From Mimachlamys varia (lineage: Eukaryota > Mollusca > Bivalvia > Pectinida > Pectinidae): a DNA stretch of 64,000 nucleotides. Each line of letters starts with the position of its first letter. Positions within the stretch are counted from its first letter, which is position 1. The notes under the pieces were generated by a model, which did not search any database, was not told the DNA's origin, and saw nothing but the letters and a program-made list of their open reading frames with translations. The DNA lies in the NCBI GenBank assembly GCA_947623455.1, contig OX392534.1, positions 40,553,426 through 40,617,425 of the forward strand, written 5' to 3'. This document shows, one piece after another, positions 45,686 to 58,830 of the stretch. A program made the translations under genes and the position numbers.

Positions 45686-47472
45686 TCATATATTTACATT
45701 TTTACTATTGAACAATTGTTTAATTCAATTTCTTATTTATTGAACAACTGGTTAATTAACTACTTTTGTTATTGCGCCGTCCTTTAAACGAAAAAGGCTG
45801 AACAGCCATAATTTGAGTAAAATTGGCGCCAATAATTTACCGTAGTCATTTGAGCGTTTGACGCGGAGGCGTTCTCCATGTTATCCGAAGCGGAGCCGTA
45901 AGACTTGAATTGAACAAGACTAATATATTACGTCATAAGTAATTCACGAGAATGGATGTATTCATACTGTATTCATGATGTATTCATAGTCTAGTGTTTG
46001 TTGTTTTCAGTTGGTATGTTCATATAGAGAGGAAACAATCAGAATGTAAATATACAAAATTGAATACTTACCGAAGATAGTCCGGAGAATCACATAAAAT
46101 ATTTAAAAAAAAAAGAGATAAAAAAATATACATTTTTTGCGTTCCGGCTTTCTGTGGTATCGAGCGAGTAGATTTTTATACATGACTTCACTGACAAGGG
46201 TCGAATAATGGCCTGATGACTTTCCATTATCACAATGTCTATATTAACGACTACCGTCATTCTCTATTCAGCTTCCGTGAATTACGGCTTTTGGAAATTT
46301 ATTACAAACGTAACGACGTCACATATATTCTATATAATAAATATTTTAAAGACAACATTGATGATCATTTTAGTATGCTGTAAAATATAAATGGGTCAAG
46401 TTCGACTGTTTTTACTGCTCATCAGTTCTGACACTTTTAGTTTTTCTTTTCTTTTAACAAACGTCAGGGTTTTGTTATCAGAAACTGTATATAGGCCGAT
46501 CAATACAGTTCATTTGTACTTTAGGCTACTTATAACTTGTGTGTACAGTCCATTTTACTGAATATTAAGCAACACCCACTCGTAAGCAACCACCTTTTTA
46601 ACATCCCTAAAAGCATTTAGTATGTCACTATAATGCTACTGTTCAGGAGATCATTTACAAATCTCCTTGTTGGTCGCTGATTTATTTTTTACTTTCAAGT
46701 TGAAAATTATTTATGACTTCATATATACATTAGCTATATTTTCAAATAACAATGATAAAACATTTTATTTTTAGAGGAATAATACTTTCGAAAGCCATCT
46801 ACAAGATTTCTTAATCACATGTAAAGATCCTGTGTGAAGGTAAAACAAATAAGGATATCTACTACCAATTGCCAGAAGATTTCAGATATATATGAAACAT
46901 TGTACTGCACACTGGTGTTTTTGTATTTTGTTACAACAGTTGTCAGTTCAATCACGATGTTTTGTATTGATAAAAATGTAAATTATTGCTAGCGTTGTCA
47001 ATTTTATTTACGGGTTCTTCCATAGCCATTCTTCTGAGTGTCCCTTATGTGACGACATATAATGATTCTTAGATACAAGTGTTTGTATGATAATTATAAA
47101 TGCAAATTGTTGATATTAAACATTTTGACGACAAAACGGAAATAGCTCCGACAGGTTTTCCGTGAAGTGTTTCCTGTTCTATCACAATGCACGCTGTTTC
47201 CGGATCGGAGCCGACTTCGTCAGTTTATTTGTGCCTTTACGTTTTCACATCAGCCAGGGTTATATGCTGACAACAGTGAATATCTCCGTTTATAAGACCT
47301 TATTTCCGTTCTGTAGGATCTTTTTCCTGTTGGTTCAAAAATAGTTTTCTGTTAAAGGTCCATGTCCGTCTCTCGGCATATCAATCATTAGATGATAGAA
47401 ATCCGATGTAAAAGTTTGTGCGTAGAGTAGTCTCCCTTATAATAATTTTGTATATGTGTAATGAGGCAGTTA
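45686..47472. other. No feature seen
   Basis: AT-rich. A 60-codon plus frame at 47162-47344 is unrecognised. No arrays. Confidence 0.35.
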
Positions 47473-47649
47473 TGGAACGCCAAATTAACATATATACTCA
47501 ATCAATTGCACTTATCTTCAATCTTTAATTGAAGATATGTACAATTCAATTAGAGATAGCTTCAATTTAATTGACGATGGGTTCAAATAAGACGAATTGA
47601 ACCTATCTTCAATTAATTGTACCTATCTTCAATTATTATTGGCGTTCCA
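47473..47649. mobile_element. MITE with TGGAACGCCAA ends and internal caattgaagata repeats
   Basis: About 177 bp. Left end tggaacgccaaattaa; right end, on the other strand, tggaacgccaataataa. Inside are several diverged repeats of cttcaattaattgtacctat in both orientations. Confidence 0.6.
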
Positions 47650-47685
47650 AAGAGACATTAGGGTGCTACCGGAAGTTACCATATA

Positions 47686-47743
47686 GTGTAGCTAGGTTAG
47701 TAAGAGCTGGTAAAACTGTCGAAGGTCCGGGGGCGAATTCTGG
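47686..47743 (+). mobile_element. tRNA-like remnant (decayed SINE head)
   Basis: tagctaggttagtaagagct resembles an A-box region and gtccgggggcgaattctgg a decayed T-arm. Too diverged for a tRNA gene. Confidence 0.3.
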
Positions 47744-48239
47744 TCTTTTCTTGTTGCCCTTTCACAATTAAAACATTGTCATTCATTATTGAGTCGCCAT
47801 TTTGTGGTTGACGCTCCATAGTAACCCACGAGTCTGTGCGAAACACCGCTTCCACTGCATAACTTTGTCACCAGCTGTTAGAGTAGAGGGATGTATTTTG
47901 CATGATTGTTACAAAATCAAAATATGTCGAAGCGTGAATAAAACCATAATCCAAACTCAAATCGATTGAATAAGGGCAAACAATGAATAAAGGGAAAAGT
48001 TACATAAAGACCATTGTAATATTACAAGATGGTAGGACCAGATGTTCCGGAATAGTAAGCGTCTTCTGCTTCATCGACGACACCCACTGTTAGAATGTTT
48101 GTCGCCTACTTCCTCCATTGGGCAAGGTCTCAACCCTTTGTTAAATATGTCTGATTGCTTTAAACGTTAAAAGGTGTACGCGAAAGTGATATGCCGCAAA
48201 ACAGTCCCTTACCTCAAGGTCATGGGATAATATGTCAAA

Positions 48240-48560
48240 CTGTTATTTTACAACTTTCCGTCAAGGCCATCTAATCAAAGGTCAATGTAAAATTTTTATC
48301 ACTTTAGTGCTTAACATTTTATTCCATTATGAAGCAAAGTTAGTAAGAATCAAGCATGATGTCAATAAACCAAACTTCTAGGTCATCGGATCAAATGTCA
48401 AGGTAAACTTTTAAAGTCTTTACTACTGCTAAACATGTTCTCCATATGAGGTTATGAAGCAAAGTTGATAGTAATCAAACAAAGTATCAACTGGTCAAAC
48501 ATGCACCAAGGTCATCGGATCAAAGCAAAGGTCAAGTCAAGTTTACACCTCTAAACTGCT
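48240..48560. repeat. Diverged ~125-bp tandem repeat, about 2.5 copies
   Basis: The words aggtcatcggatcaaa (about 48381 and 48511) and gaagcaaagttgatagtaat / gaagcaaagttagtaagaat recur at roughly 125-bp steps. Old and diverged. Confidence 0.55.
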
Positions 48561-50900
48561 AAATCATTAAGGTCAGATAACAGAGTGCGAACCTTCTTGA
48601 AGGGTCACTGTTTTCGTTTTTGTTACATTACAAAGTCGTGATAAATTCTTGTGGACTGATGTGGCCGTGAAATGTCTAATACTTCATATGTATCCGTTAT
48701 TCTCTTGAATTTGGCTATTCTTCTTAACGATTTGCCCTTGCTTAGACTCAACAATAATTTCAGTGCTCCAAAAGATTAATTACGTATTGACTTTGTCTAA
48801 CGGCGGGGCCCTTAGAAATGGTTTCCATGTTCCTGTCATGTAGGGTTATATTTATTAAGGTTTATTTTCCATAAAAGTTCCAGAAAATATGGGTTTCTTT
48901 CTCGGAAATGATTTAAAAAAAAATTCAGTCATGCCAGGGAAACTATTCTAAATGCATACAACCGGATAATGTATTTTCTCAGTTAAGTGTATGGAACCAT
49001 GACGACTGACAATGTTAACGAAAGCCTATATATAGGTTTCTTGGTACGATAAATACTGATATATAGGAAAAAAAAACAACCCGGATGGAAATATACACAA
49101 GTAGTCTATAGTTAAATACTGAACCTAAGGCAGATCACATAACACTTTCTTACAACAAATCTTACAACAAACGCCTGAAATTTCAATCCCTGCAGGGTTC
49201 GATTGTGTCTAGCTCCCACTCAGGTTGATACCATCTACACGTTACACGTATAATTGTGATTTGCCTTTTAAATAACAAGTCGTATGAAACACCGTTCTGA
49301 CTAGAACCTTACACCGGTAAACAGTATTTATTTACTCACAAACCGCTCTTTCTATCGACATCAGTAAATGAAATAGTTGGGTTTTATAATATACTTTCCA
49401 GCATCATTAGTTTACAGGAACACTGACGTAAGAAATGCTATTTCTGGTCCCGATTTAGTATGGTTTTGTATATGTCATTGTGGACGCTAATACGTATTTC
49501 TGAAATACCTGACTTATTTGGACATTTGTTGTCAAGGAATGAAAAACAAGAGAAAATTAGCTCTGGTAAAAAACACCCGATAGACCCATGGTTGATCTCG
49601 TTTTGCTTACCCACTCATTCTTCATGATGAGTACGACCCTTTATCTCACCGGGATGTTGCTCCCTAAATGATGGAAGAAAATGTTTTTCATTCTAGAATA
49701 TATGCTGGGACACGTTCTAGTAATCAAGCTTTGGGGAGTTTCTAATTTAATAAAGGCATTGTAGTTTCATCTGGAAATAGCATTCTACAAGGCGAGGCAC
49801 TTTCTCCCTTTCTTATTTTTACCTCTTGAGGTCAATCGGGAACCATCGGCACTTTCCGTAAGCGAGTCCCGGCGGGGCCGCAATAGTCTTTAAGATGACA
49901 GTTAATAATCAATATTTATTATGTTTTCTTTAAATATTCATCCAAAGTTTTTAAAGATGCATTTGAAGATGCTATTATCTATGTATAATAGTGTGGTTTA
50001 TACATAATTATCTACTATTTCGATATGCTTTTCTATCAGTCAGTGTTTTTTAAAAGCCTATTGATGGTTAATAGTCAATAAATATAAATATTCATCCATT
50101 GTTTTTTTAAGAGACAATATATACTACTATGGTAGATGTACACTTGTATCGCTGAAACATATTTTTATATGCTGTTTTATACATATATGTGTTTTTTTAG
50201 AACCGGTTGTTTAAGTCACAAAGAGACTTACTGACGTCACGACAAGGAAGGAAATAGGAAATAACACATATCACTTACATTACGAGTGTTTATGAACTGA
50301 AAAGAAGAACAGCAAATCATGAATAAAAACTCCAAGTTAATCCATCCTAGGATGAGGAAAAAGGGGGAAATATATAATGTTTTATAATGAATTTTTTTAC
50401 TGGGATTGTTTACGGAGGGATGGGAATGGATGCGTAGGGTTGGGGCGAAAAACTGAAAGTAACCCCTAGCTCTGTCCTCGGGAACAGAATAACTTATGAC
50501 ATGTGAAACTAATCCAACATGAATAATTCAGAAAGGTCTTTAACTTGTTAAACAGCTTTTTAATTCAACCTCCACCTTGGATAAACTGAGTTTATGTTTA
50601 TGACTGTTTGTACATTAAGCTAGACGCTCTTGACATATATAAGTGTGTCATCTGTCTTTGGTCCTCGGTCAAGGTCGCCGGAAGTAGCTCTGTATTGTTA
50701 GCTTCCCCGGTTTTATCAGAGCGCTCTGTAGGAAACTATGCACCAGGACAATTTTAACAAACTTCTTTCCTCTAACATATTCTGACACGGCTTTGTATCA
50801 AACGAGCATTTTTGGCCCTGTAAATATGGACTGGTTAGAGGGTCAGAATGACCAGTTGTTGTGACAAGTTTACGGGTAATATATAAGAGGTGAGTGGATT
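48561..50900. other. Mostly unique DNA with two MITE remnants
   Basis: 49577-49640 matches half of the 36760 MITE (gacccatggttgatctcg, catgatgagta). 49833-49880 matches the left arm of the 5382 MITE (caatcgggaaccatcggcac). No gene is seen. Confidence 0.5.
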
Positions 50901-50904
50901 GTCA

Positions 50905-51985
50905 GATATATATAGTGGTACAATGCATTAGTGGTGGCAGGATAGTGGTACACTAGATTAGTGGTGACAGGATAGTGGTACAATGGATTAGTGGTGACAG
51001 GATAGTGGTACACTAGATTAGTGGTGACAGGATAGTGGTACAATAGATTTGTGGTACAGGATAGTGGTACAATAGATTAGTGGTGAGAGGATACTGGTGA
51101 AATGGATTAGTGGTGAGAGGATAGTGTTACAATAGATTAGTGGTGACAGGATAGTGGTACAATATATTAGTGGTGAGAGGATAGTGGTACAATAGATTAG
51201 TGGTGACAGGATAGTGGTACAATAGATTAGTGGTGACAGGATAGTGTTACAATATATTAGTGGTTACAGGATAGTGGTGAAATAGATAAGTGGTTACAGG
51301 ATAGTGGTACAATGGATTAGTGGTGACAGGAAAGTGGTACACTAGATTGGTGGTGACAGGATAGTGGTACAAAAGATTAGTGGTGAGAGGATTGTGGTTA
51401 CTAGATTAGTGTTGAGAGGATCGGGTTAATAGATTAGTGGTTACAGGATAGTGGTACACTAGATTGGTGGTGACAGGATAGTGGTGAAATAGATTAGTGG
51501 TTACAGGATAGTGGTACAATAGATTAGTGGTTACAGGATAGTGGTGAAATAGATAAGTGGTTACAGGATAGTGGTGAAATAGATAAGTGGTTACAGGATA
51601 GTGGTACAATAGATTAGTGGTGACAGGATAGTGGTACAATGGATTAGTGGTGACAGGAAAGTGGTACACTAGATTGGTGGTGACAGGATAGTGGTACAAA
51701 AGATTAGTGGTGAGAGGTTGTGGTTAATAGATTAGTGGTGGCAGGATAGTGGTAAATAGATTACAGTACCAATGAGGATTTTAAAGTGGGCAACAGATTA
51801 TTGTTGAGTGGATAGTTGGACAATATATTAGTAGTAGTGCACATGTGGAACCACAGGATAAGTGGTGATGGCACCACTTAATAAGTGGTGACCGGATACG
51901 TTGACAACAGGATTAGTGGTGACTGGATAGTAGGATCACGGGATCAGTGGAGATTGTTAAATGGACAAATGGATAAGTGGCGACT
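50905..51985. repeat. 30-bp minisatellite
   Basis: About 28 clear units of tagattagtggtgacaggat + agtggtacaa to 51760, then strongly diverged units to about 51985. A block starting at 51304 recurs at 51631 (327-bp offset) with the same variant units, so a multi-unit block was duplicated. Confidence 0.95.
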
Positions 51986-52724
51986 ATAAGTTATCCAACG
52001 ATATCTAGACAGTGTACATACAGATAAAATTGTTTAATATCCTCATCCAGATTTTTGAAGAGAAAATAATGAAATTTGGGCTTGGGTGTTGAAATATATG
52101 TATATTCATTGTTTTTGTGGAAAGTTGTATAATAATATATGTGCTTTCTCAGTCGTGTCCTAGTTTTGTTATAATTTATGCCTCTGAAGATAATTTATGT
52201 GGTTGATATAGATTTCGTAAATAGAAACTACATATCTAAACTGATGTTATCGTGAGAAGAAAGGCTGGGTTTGTACGTAACAGAGTTATAAGGAGAGATT
52301 AGCGGAGGTGTGAAGTTAGGGACCCTTCTTCAGGTTCGTACCTAGCTTTACAACGTAGAGATCAAAACACTCAGACTGGTCACGCGGACACAGGTGATAG
52401 ATGACGTTTTACCTGGAGACGAGCCAACTCACCTGTCACTAGGTGTATATTTCGTGTCAGACAATCCTAATTGTGTCTACGATATAAACAAGCTTTATCT
52501 AACCCTCTCTGTCTCATTAAATATATAATTACAAGGAATCAGCAAGACTCAGTCTTCCTCAAGTCTTGGACAGAAGTCCATGGAATCGTGACTGATTAAT
52601 AATCACTTTATGTGTGTGAATTAACCTGACATCATGTATGACCTATAATGACCAAACAACACGTCTTGCATTACCTCAAGTACGCCGTAACAGAACAAAA
52701 TGCGAAATCGTATGTTAGAAATAT
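51986..52724. other. No feature seen
   Basis: Unique-looking DNA between two arrays. A donor-like gacag|gtgagttgg on the minus strand near 52430 has no supporting exon. Confidence 0.35.
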
Positions 52725-54015
52725 GTGACCCTATGTATGACTATCGTGACCCAATGTATGACGAATCGTGACCCACTGCATACGCTCTCGTGACCCAATG
52801 TATGTATGACCTCTCGTGACCCAATGTATGACCTATCGTGACTGAATGTATGACATATCGTGATCCAATATATGACATAGCGTGACTCAAGGTATGATAT
52901 ATCGTGACACAATGTATGACCTCTCGTGACACAATGTATGACCTCTCGTGACACAATGTATGACCTCTCGTGACCCAATGTATGACCTCTCGTGACACAA
53001 TGTATGACCTCTCGTGACACAATGTATGACATATCGTGCCCCAAGGTATGACCTCTCGTGACCCAAGGTATGATATATCGTGACCCAATATATGACCTAT
53101 CGTGATCCAATGAATGGCCTCTAGTGAACAATGCATGACCTAACGCTATCCAACGTATGATCTGATTTGACCCAATTTCTGGTCTTACCTGACCCAATGT
53201 ATCACTTATCATTATCCAATGCATGAACGGACGTTTCCCAATGTATGGATAAATATGACACACTTTATGGTCTAACGTGACATAACGTGACCGTGTTCTT
53301 TGGGTGGTCTATCGTGACCCAATATATAACATATCGCCAACAAATGTATGACCTAGCGTGGCCCTATAAATAATATATCGTGGACCAGTGTATGACTAAA
53401 CGAGTCCCAATATATGGTCTTGCGCGACACAATAGATGTACATAATATTATATATTACCTAACATGGCCATAATTATGACCTTACATGGCCCAATGTATG
53501 ATTTTACGTGACCCAATGTATGACCATACATGACCCAATGTATGACCTCTCGTGATCCAATGTATGACCTTACATGACCCAGTGAATGATCTATCGTGCT
53601 ACAATGTATGACCTTTCGTGACACAATGTATGACTTTTCGTGATCCAATGTATGACCTTTCGTGACCCAATGTATGAACTTACATGACCCAGTGAATGAT
53701 CTATCGTGATCCAATGTATGACCTTTCGTGACCATATGTATGAACTTACGTAACCCAATGCGTGACCTTTCATGGTCCAATGTATGACCTTACGTTACCC
53801 AATGTATGACATTTCTTGATCCAATGTATGACCTTACATGGCCCAATATATGACCTCTAGTGATCCAATGTATGACCTAACGTGATCCAATGTATGACCT
53901 GTCGTGATTCAATGTATTACCTACAAATGTAATGCGACCCAATATTAATACCGTGGTAGTCTATGACCTATCGTGATCCAATGTATGACCTATCGTGGCA
54001 TTACGTGACGTTATA
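52725..54015. repeat. 22-bp minisatellite
   Basis: About 55-60 units of cccaatgtatgacctatcgt + ga. Best preserved at 52890-53100 and 53490-53800; middle units (53120-53450) are strongly diverged. Minus-strand frames of up to 182 codons are His/Ser/Tyr repeats created by the array. Confidence 0.95.
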
Positions 54016-54369
54016 TAGACTTGACATGATTCCATTTGTGACATTACGTTAGTATGCCATAAGATGATCATATACGTTACCAAAATTGACAAACGATTGT
54101 GTTAGCATCACGTGTTCAGGTATAATGATCATTCTGGTTCAGATGATTCATGGAATCACACCAGACTCCCGACAGTTGTCATTTGTTTCGTAAAGAAGGT
54201 AGACAACGGAAGTTCAAAAAGTTATTTCCGGTTTACAAGTACCGATCCAGTCAGATCCACATCACAATGTGGAAATACAATATGAAGTTCTTTGTTTCAA
54301 GCAAACGAAATATGATAAAGGTTTCAAAAATGACAGGGTTATTAAAAAGGTTTATGTGCAGCGAGTATA

Positions 54370-54605
54370 TAAGCGTTATGACGCCTTTCAAAAGTCGTAA
54401 AAACGCGAAAAATCGTAATTACGTCTTTTTAAAGTCGTTATAGCGTGAAAAAAAGTTACAATAACGCCTTTTCAAAAGTCGTGAGACCGCGAAAAAGACG
54501 TAAAACGTCTTTTCAAAATTCATAATAACGCTTTTTCAAAAGTCGTAAGAACCTGCAAATTACAATAAGTACATGTAAGTCGTGATAACGCCTTTTCAGA
54601 AGATT
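54370..54605. repeat. Diverged tandem repeat (cttttcaaaagtcgt units)
   Basis: Five or six imperfect units of aacgccttttcaaaagtcgt + aaaaacgcgaaaaa, with steps of about 40-55 bp. The frame at 54150-54443 runs into it and is not convincing as a gene. Confidence 0.65.
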
Positions 54606-55234
54606 TACACTGTTTGAATAAACAAACATGCTTTCGAGAGATATGTGTTAAGTTCTCTGCAGATTTACTATTAATAAGTTCACTTGTACTTAAGCAAGGG
54701 AAACTAGTCATCAACAATTATTTTTCTAAAATATGACATGCTACCTAATTCTCTTTGAAGTTCCGCACGTTTAAGTTTCAGGTTTACCGAAGCTGTTTGC
54801 AGAGTGATAAGTTTCAGACTCAAACTGAAGCTGTTCTCATTGATTTTCCCAGTGGAAGGATTACGCTTTGCGAATGCTTTATCACAAATTCTGGAATGTA
54901 TTTTCCCCGTAAAAGCTTAATTAATTCCGGACAAGGAAATACTAAATTTGGATTTGTAGGGTAATTGACAAGTAAACATCCGGGAACTTGGTAAATCAGA
55001 AACTGTTATGTAGTACGTTTTTCTTTGAGTGTAACGCCCTCTGTCTTGTAGAAAGTCTATAAATAACCCAATACTGACTTATTTGTATTAACATCAACTC
55101 GGTGCTATGCATGGGGTCATCAAACATAATTCTAAGCCTCTACTGTAAAAATGTTAACATAAAACGATACAAGGGGTATCATCACAATACCGGCAATAAA
55201 TAACAACATGTTCAACACATGAACACCTCAGGTA

Positions 55235-56105
55235 ACAAGCCATGATGACACGTGATACACTTAGATTACACGCCATGATAACACGTGAGCACACTAAGGT
55301 AACACGCCACGATAACATGTGAGCACACTGAGGTTACACGCCATGATAACACGTGAGCATACTAAGGTAACACGCCATGATAACACTCGAGCATACTAAG
55401 GTAACACGCCATGATAACACGTGAGCACACTAAGGTAACACGCCATGATAACAAGTGAGCACACTAAGGTAACACGCCATAATAACACGTGAGCACACTA
55501 AGGTAACACGCCATGATAACACGTGAGAACACTAAGGTAACACGCTATGATAACACGTGAGCATACTAAGGTAACACGCCATGATAACACGTGAGCACAC
55601 TAAGGTAACACGCCATGATAACAAGTGAGCACACTAAGGTATCACGCCATGATAACACGTGAGCACACTAAGGTAACACGCCATTATAACACATGAGCAC
55701 ACTAAGGTAACACGCCATGATAACAAGTGAGCACACTTAGGTAACACGCCATGATAACACGTGAGCATAATAAGGTAACACGCTATGATAACACGTGAGC
55801 ATACTAAGGTAACACGCCATGATAACACGTGAGCACACTAAGGTAGCACGCCATGATAACAAGTGAGCACACTAAGGTTACACGACATGATATCATGTGA
55901 GCACACTAATGTTACACGCCATGATAACACGTGAGCACACTAAGGTTACACGACATGATAACACGTGAGCACACTAAGGTAACACACCATGATAACACGT
56001 GAGCACACTAAGGTAACACACCATGATTACACGTGAGCACACTAAGGAAACACGCCACGATACCTTAGTGTGCCCCACTATAAGGAAACACGCCATGTTC
56101 AAAAT
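55235..56105. repeat. 34-bp minisatellite with CACGTG
   Basis: About 25 units of acacgccatgataacacgtg + agcacactaaggta. The marker variant cacgctatga recurs at 55541 and 55779, exactly 238 bp (seven units) apart, with neighbouring variants also matching. This is a higher-order repeat. Confidence 0.95.
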
Positions 56106-56656
56106 GTGAACAACCTAAGGTAATAAACCATGTTCAACACAGTCACAATTTTGTACACATAAAAAACACGTTGATTGCACACAAAAGCGAAGGAGTGTCT
56201 CTCATATAAGGACTGGACGGCATTTTGAAACTATACATGTTTGAGAAGGCATCCGGGTCAGCTCTGGGGTTTTTAGAGCATCTCGGGAGCGAATTCCAAC
56301 ATTTTGATGACTGGTTCCTGTTTTGATGAAACACGAAACGGATAAGACGTTTGCATGATTGTGAAAACATTCCGATTTACTACAAAAAGTTCCAAGTTTG
56401 AGTCAAGTTTCTAATCAATTACGTCCTCCGAAAGAAATACGGAAGATGAAACGGATATGAAGTCAGCTGGGGTTCTTAAATCGATATCAAACTTGGGTTT
56501 TCTGTGATTCTCCGTTTCGGTTGATATCTCTTTCCAAGGTCAATACATTGTATAACCAGACATTCGCTTCAACAAGTGTTCATAATAATAAACATTAATC
56601 ACGTAAAATATAATTTAAGCTTTCTAGAATGTGCCAAGAGAATGATATAACATACA
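56106..56656. other. No supportable gene
   Basis: A 75-codon minus frame (56143-56370) contains a W-N-S-L-P word that is seen in LINE polymerases, but nothing else in it fits, so I do not call it. Confidence 0.3.
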
Positions 56657-56858
56657 GTTTGGTTTGGTTGGTTTATTATGTGTATCAGGACGTGCCAGGT
56701 TTTGGATGAGGAGGGAAGCCTGAGTACCAAGAGAAAAACAACCGACCTACGGTTAGTGCCTTGCAACTGCCCCACGTGGGTTTCGAACTCGCAACCCAGA
56801 GGTGTAGGGCTAGTGGTAGAATGTCGGGGCACCTTAACAACTCCGCCATCACGGTCCC
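56657..56858 (-). mobile_element. tRNA-derived SINE, family 1, copy 3
   Basis: Head on the minus strand from 56858; B-box region ggtttcgaactcgcaaccc (plus strand) is well kept; core ggagggaagcctgagtacca; tail ggtttggttggtttattatg. The tail lacks part of the usual ttacgtcctattaacag segment. Confidence 0.8.
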
Positions 56859-57649
56859 CTCATTACATACGTTCGATACAACAATACAACTCCTGGTGAA
56901 TTCTCAACATTTGTGTTACAAGTTTTTCATGCTAGGAATTCGCCATTCCAAACACAGGCAAATACTCGAGATATAATCTCCAATACTGATAGTCTGAGCT
57001 TTAAACATAAAAATGTCGTGTGAATGTGTACATGCTTACGATAACAATTGACAATTATCGTTTCGGTTTACTGATTCCGGGATGGGGATTCCCCTTTGGA
57101 TTTCACATATATTTTCTTAATATAAGTAGCTAAAGATTCGGGAAGTAACCTACATTATGTACTTCAGTCCTCTTCCAAGTATCCCGGGAATGTGGTCTGC
57201 CAACTAGTTCATCGTTGTACTGGTATTTTTTTTTATCACGTGACGTTATATTGATGCTTCAATTAATGATTAACTGACCGTCAATTCTAGTTCCAAAAGT
57301 TTCATCCTTGATAGTTACTTGACAAGTACAAATCAATATATTATGTAAACATTTACTCCAAAAGGAACACGTGGTCGTAGACAAAGTATAAAATTCTATG
57401 GTTTAAAGTCACCAGAAACATGTGCTATGTGCCCACGGAGTTAAAATATGATATCAGCAATTGTCCTAGAAGAATCAATAGGTCAAAAGTCAAGATGGAC
57501 ATCTAGTGTTCTAACTTCTGAGGTCAGTAGATGAAACACAAAATGACTACACTTAACATACATGTAACTGTAACGAATAGTGGAAATGGATACCGATTCA
57601 AAACAGAATTTAGTTGATGTTCGGACAGATAAACGGTTACCTGACATAA
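56859..57649. other. No feature seen
   Basis: Unique-looking AT-rich DNA. Confidence 0.35.
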
Positions 57650-57790
57650 AGACCAAGGTCAGGGGAGATGTATTAGTCAAGGTCAGGGGCTATGTATAGG
57701 TCAAGGTCAGGGGAGATGTATAGTGCAACGTCAGAGGTGATGTATAGGTCAAGGTCAGAGGTGATGTTTAGGTCAAGGTCAGAGGACTAC
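57650..57790. repeat. 24-bp tandem repeat carrying TCAAGGTCA
   Basis: Six units of ggtcaaggtcaggggagatg + tata. Four units contain TCAAGGTCA, one CCAAGGTCA and one a mutated version. This 9-mer is the extended half-site bound by monomeric nuclear receptors of the NR5A (Ftz-F1/SF-1) and ERR types. Whether it is bound here is unknown. Confidence 0.85.
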
Positions 57791-58214
57791 AAAAACACCA
57801 CAAAGAAAACAGTGTCTTTATTTCGTCACTAAACGCCCAGAAGGACGAGAAAAAGTACTAAATCCAGCATGTGATATGTTTTTTGTAAGGGAATACTCGA
57901 GTCGATATTTCGAATTATCACTGTCTACTAAATAATTCAAACGAATGGTACCTGATATACAATGGGAACACAACAGGCAGTACAATTAATCTGTTTTGTA
58001 CATTAGTTTCCTTCAGTATTTTGTTAGTCTTGATAGCAGTATAATGTAACAGGACGGGGAATTAAGATGTACAAAGTTGGACTTTAACCCGGAACACTAT
58101 CTACATGGAAGTTCTAAATATTGAACTACCAGATGATACAACTCCAGACCCGATATACATTTTACCGGCTGATATTTATTCTATATTAGTCCTCACCATC
58201 TATCAACCCTGTAT
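57791..58214. other. No feature seen
   Basis: Unique-looking DNA between two repeats. Confidence 0.35.
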
Positions 58215-58830
58215 GTGGTTTCAATAGGTTAGTCATTGCAGCCCGTTAACCTAGTTATTGGTGAGTGGTAAACCACAAACTTTAACCTTACCCACAGATG
58301 GCCTAGTTAATGATTTGTATCAGTAGATCAGGTTCGTAACTACCGTCAACCGATTCTTGGTTTGTGTTAATCCTTACCAACAGTAAACATTGTTAGCAGT
58401 TAATGTTAATAATTACTAACAGTAAATCTAGTTATTAGTAAAATATTGACTTTTACCGACTGCTAACATGCATACAAAATGTACTACAGTGTAGTTTATA
58501 TTAGTGACATATGCTAATTTTTATTGATTGACTGTTAACCTAGTAAGTGTTTTATGTGAATCCCTAACCGACTGTTAACCTAGTTGGTGTTTTATGTGAA
58601 TTGTTACTGACAGTAAACCTAGTTACTGGAGTATATGTGACCCCTTACCGCCTTTAACCCAGTTACACTGTAGTGCTTTATGTTAATCCTTTCCAACCTT
58701 CAACCCAGTTAGTGGTTTATGTTCATCCTTATCGACTAGTTCGTGAAGTATCCATATCCTTACCGACAGTAAACCTAGTAAGTGTTAATGTCAATCTTCA
58801 CTAAATATCAACCTGGTAAGTGGTCTATGT
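58215..58830. repeat. Old, diverged ~40-60-bp tandem repeat
   Basis: About 12 diverged units of the type ccttaccgacagtaaaccta + gttagtggtttatgttaat. Unit length varies because of indels. Confidence 0.7.

Noticed and set aside
47162..47344. 60-codon plus frame and an overlapping ATG near 47206
   Set aside because: No splice or promoter support and no family.
51406..51699. 97-codon minus-strand ORF
   Set aside because: A ten-residue peptide repeat dictated by the 30-bp unit.
52715..53263. 182-codon minus-strand ORF
   Set aside because: Artefact of the 22-bp array; the residue pattern cycles with the repeat and has no start or splice support.
56143..56370. LINE polymerase remnant suggested by a W-N-S-L-P word
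   Set aside because: The rest of the frame does not follow the order of motifs seen in the LINE at 29100-30155.
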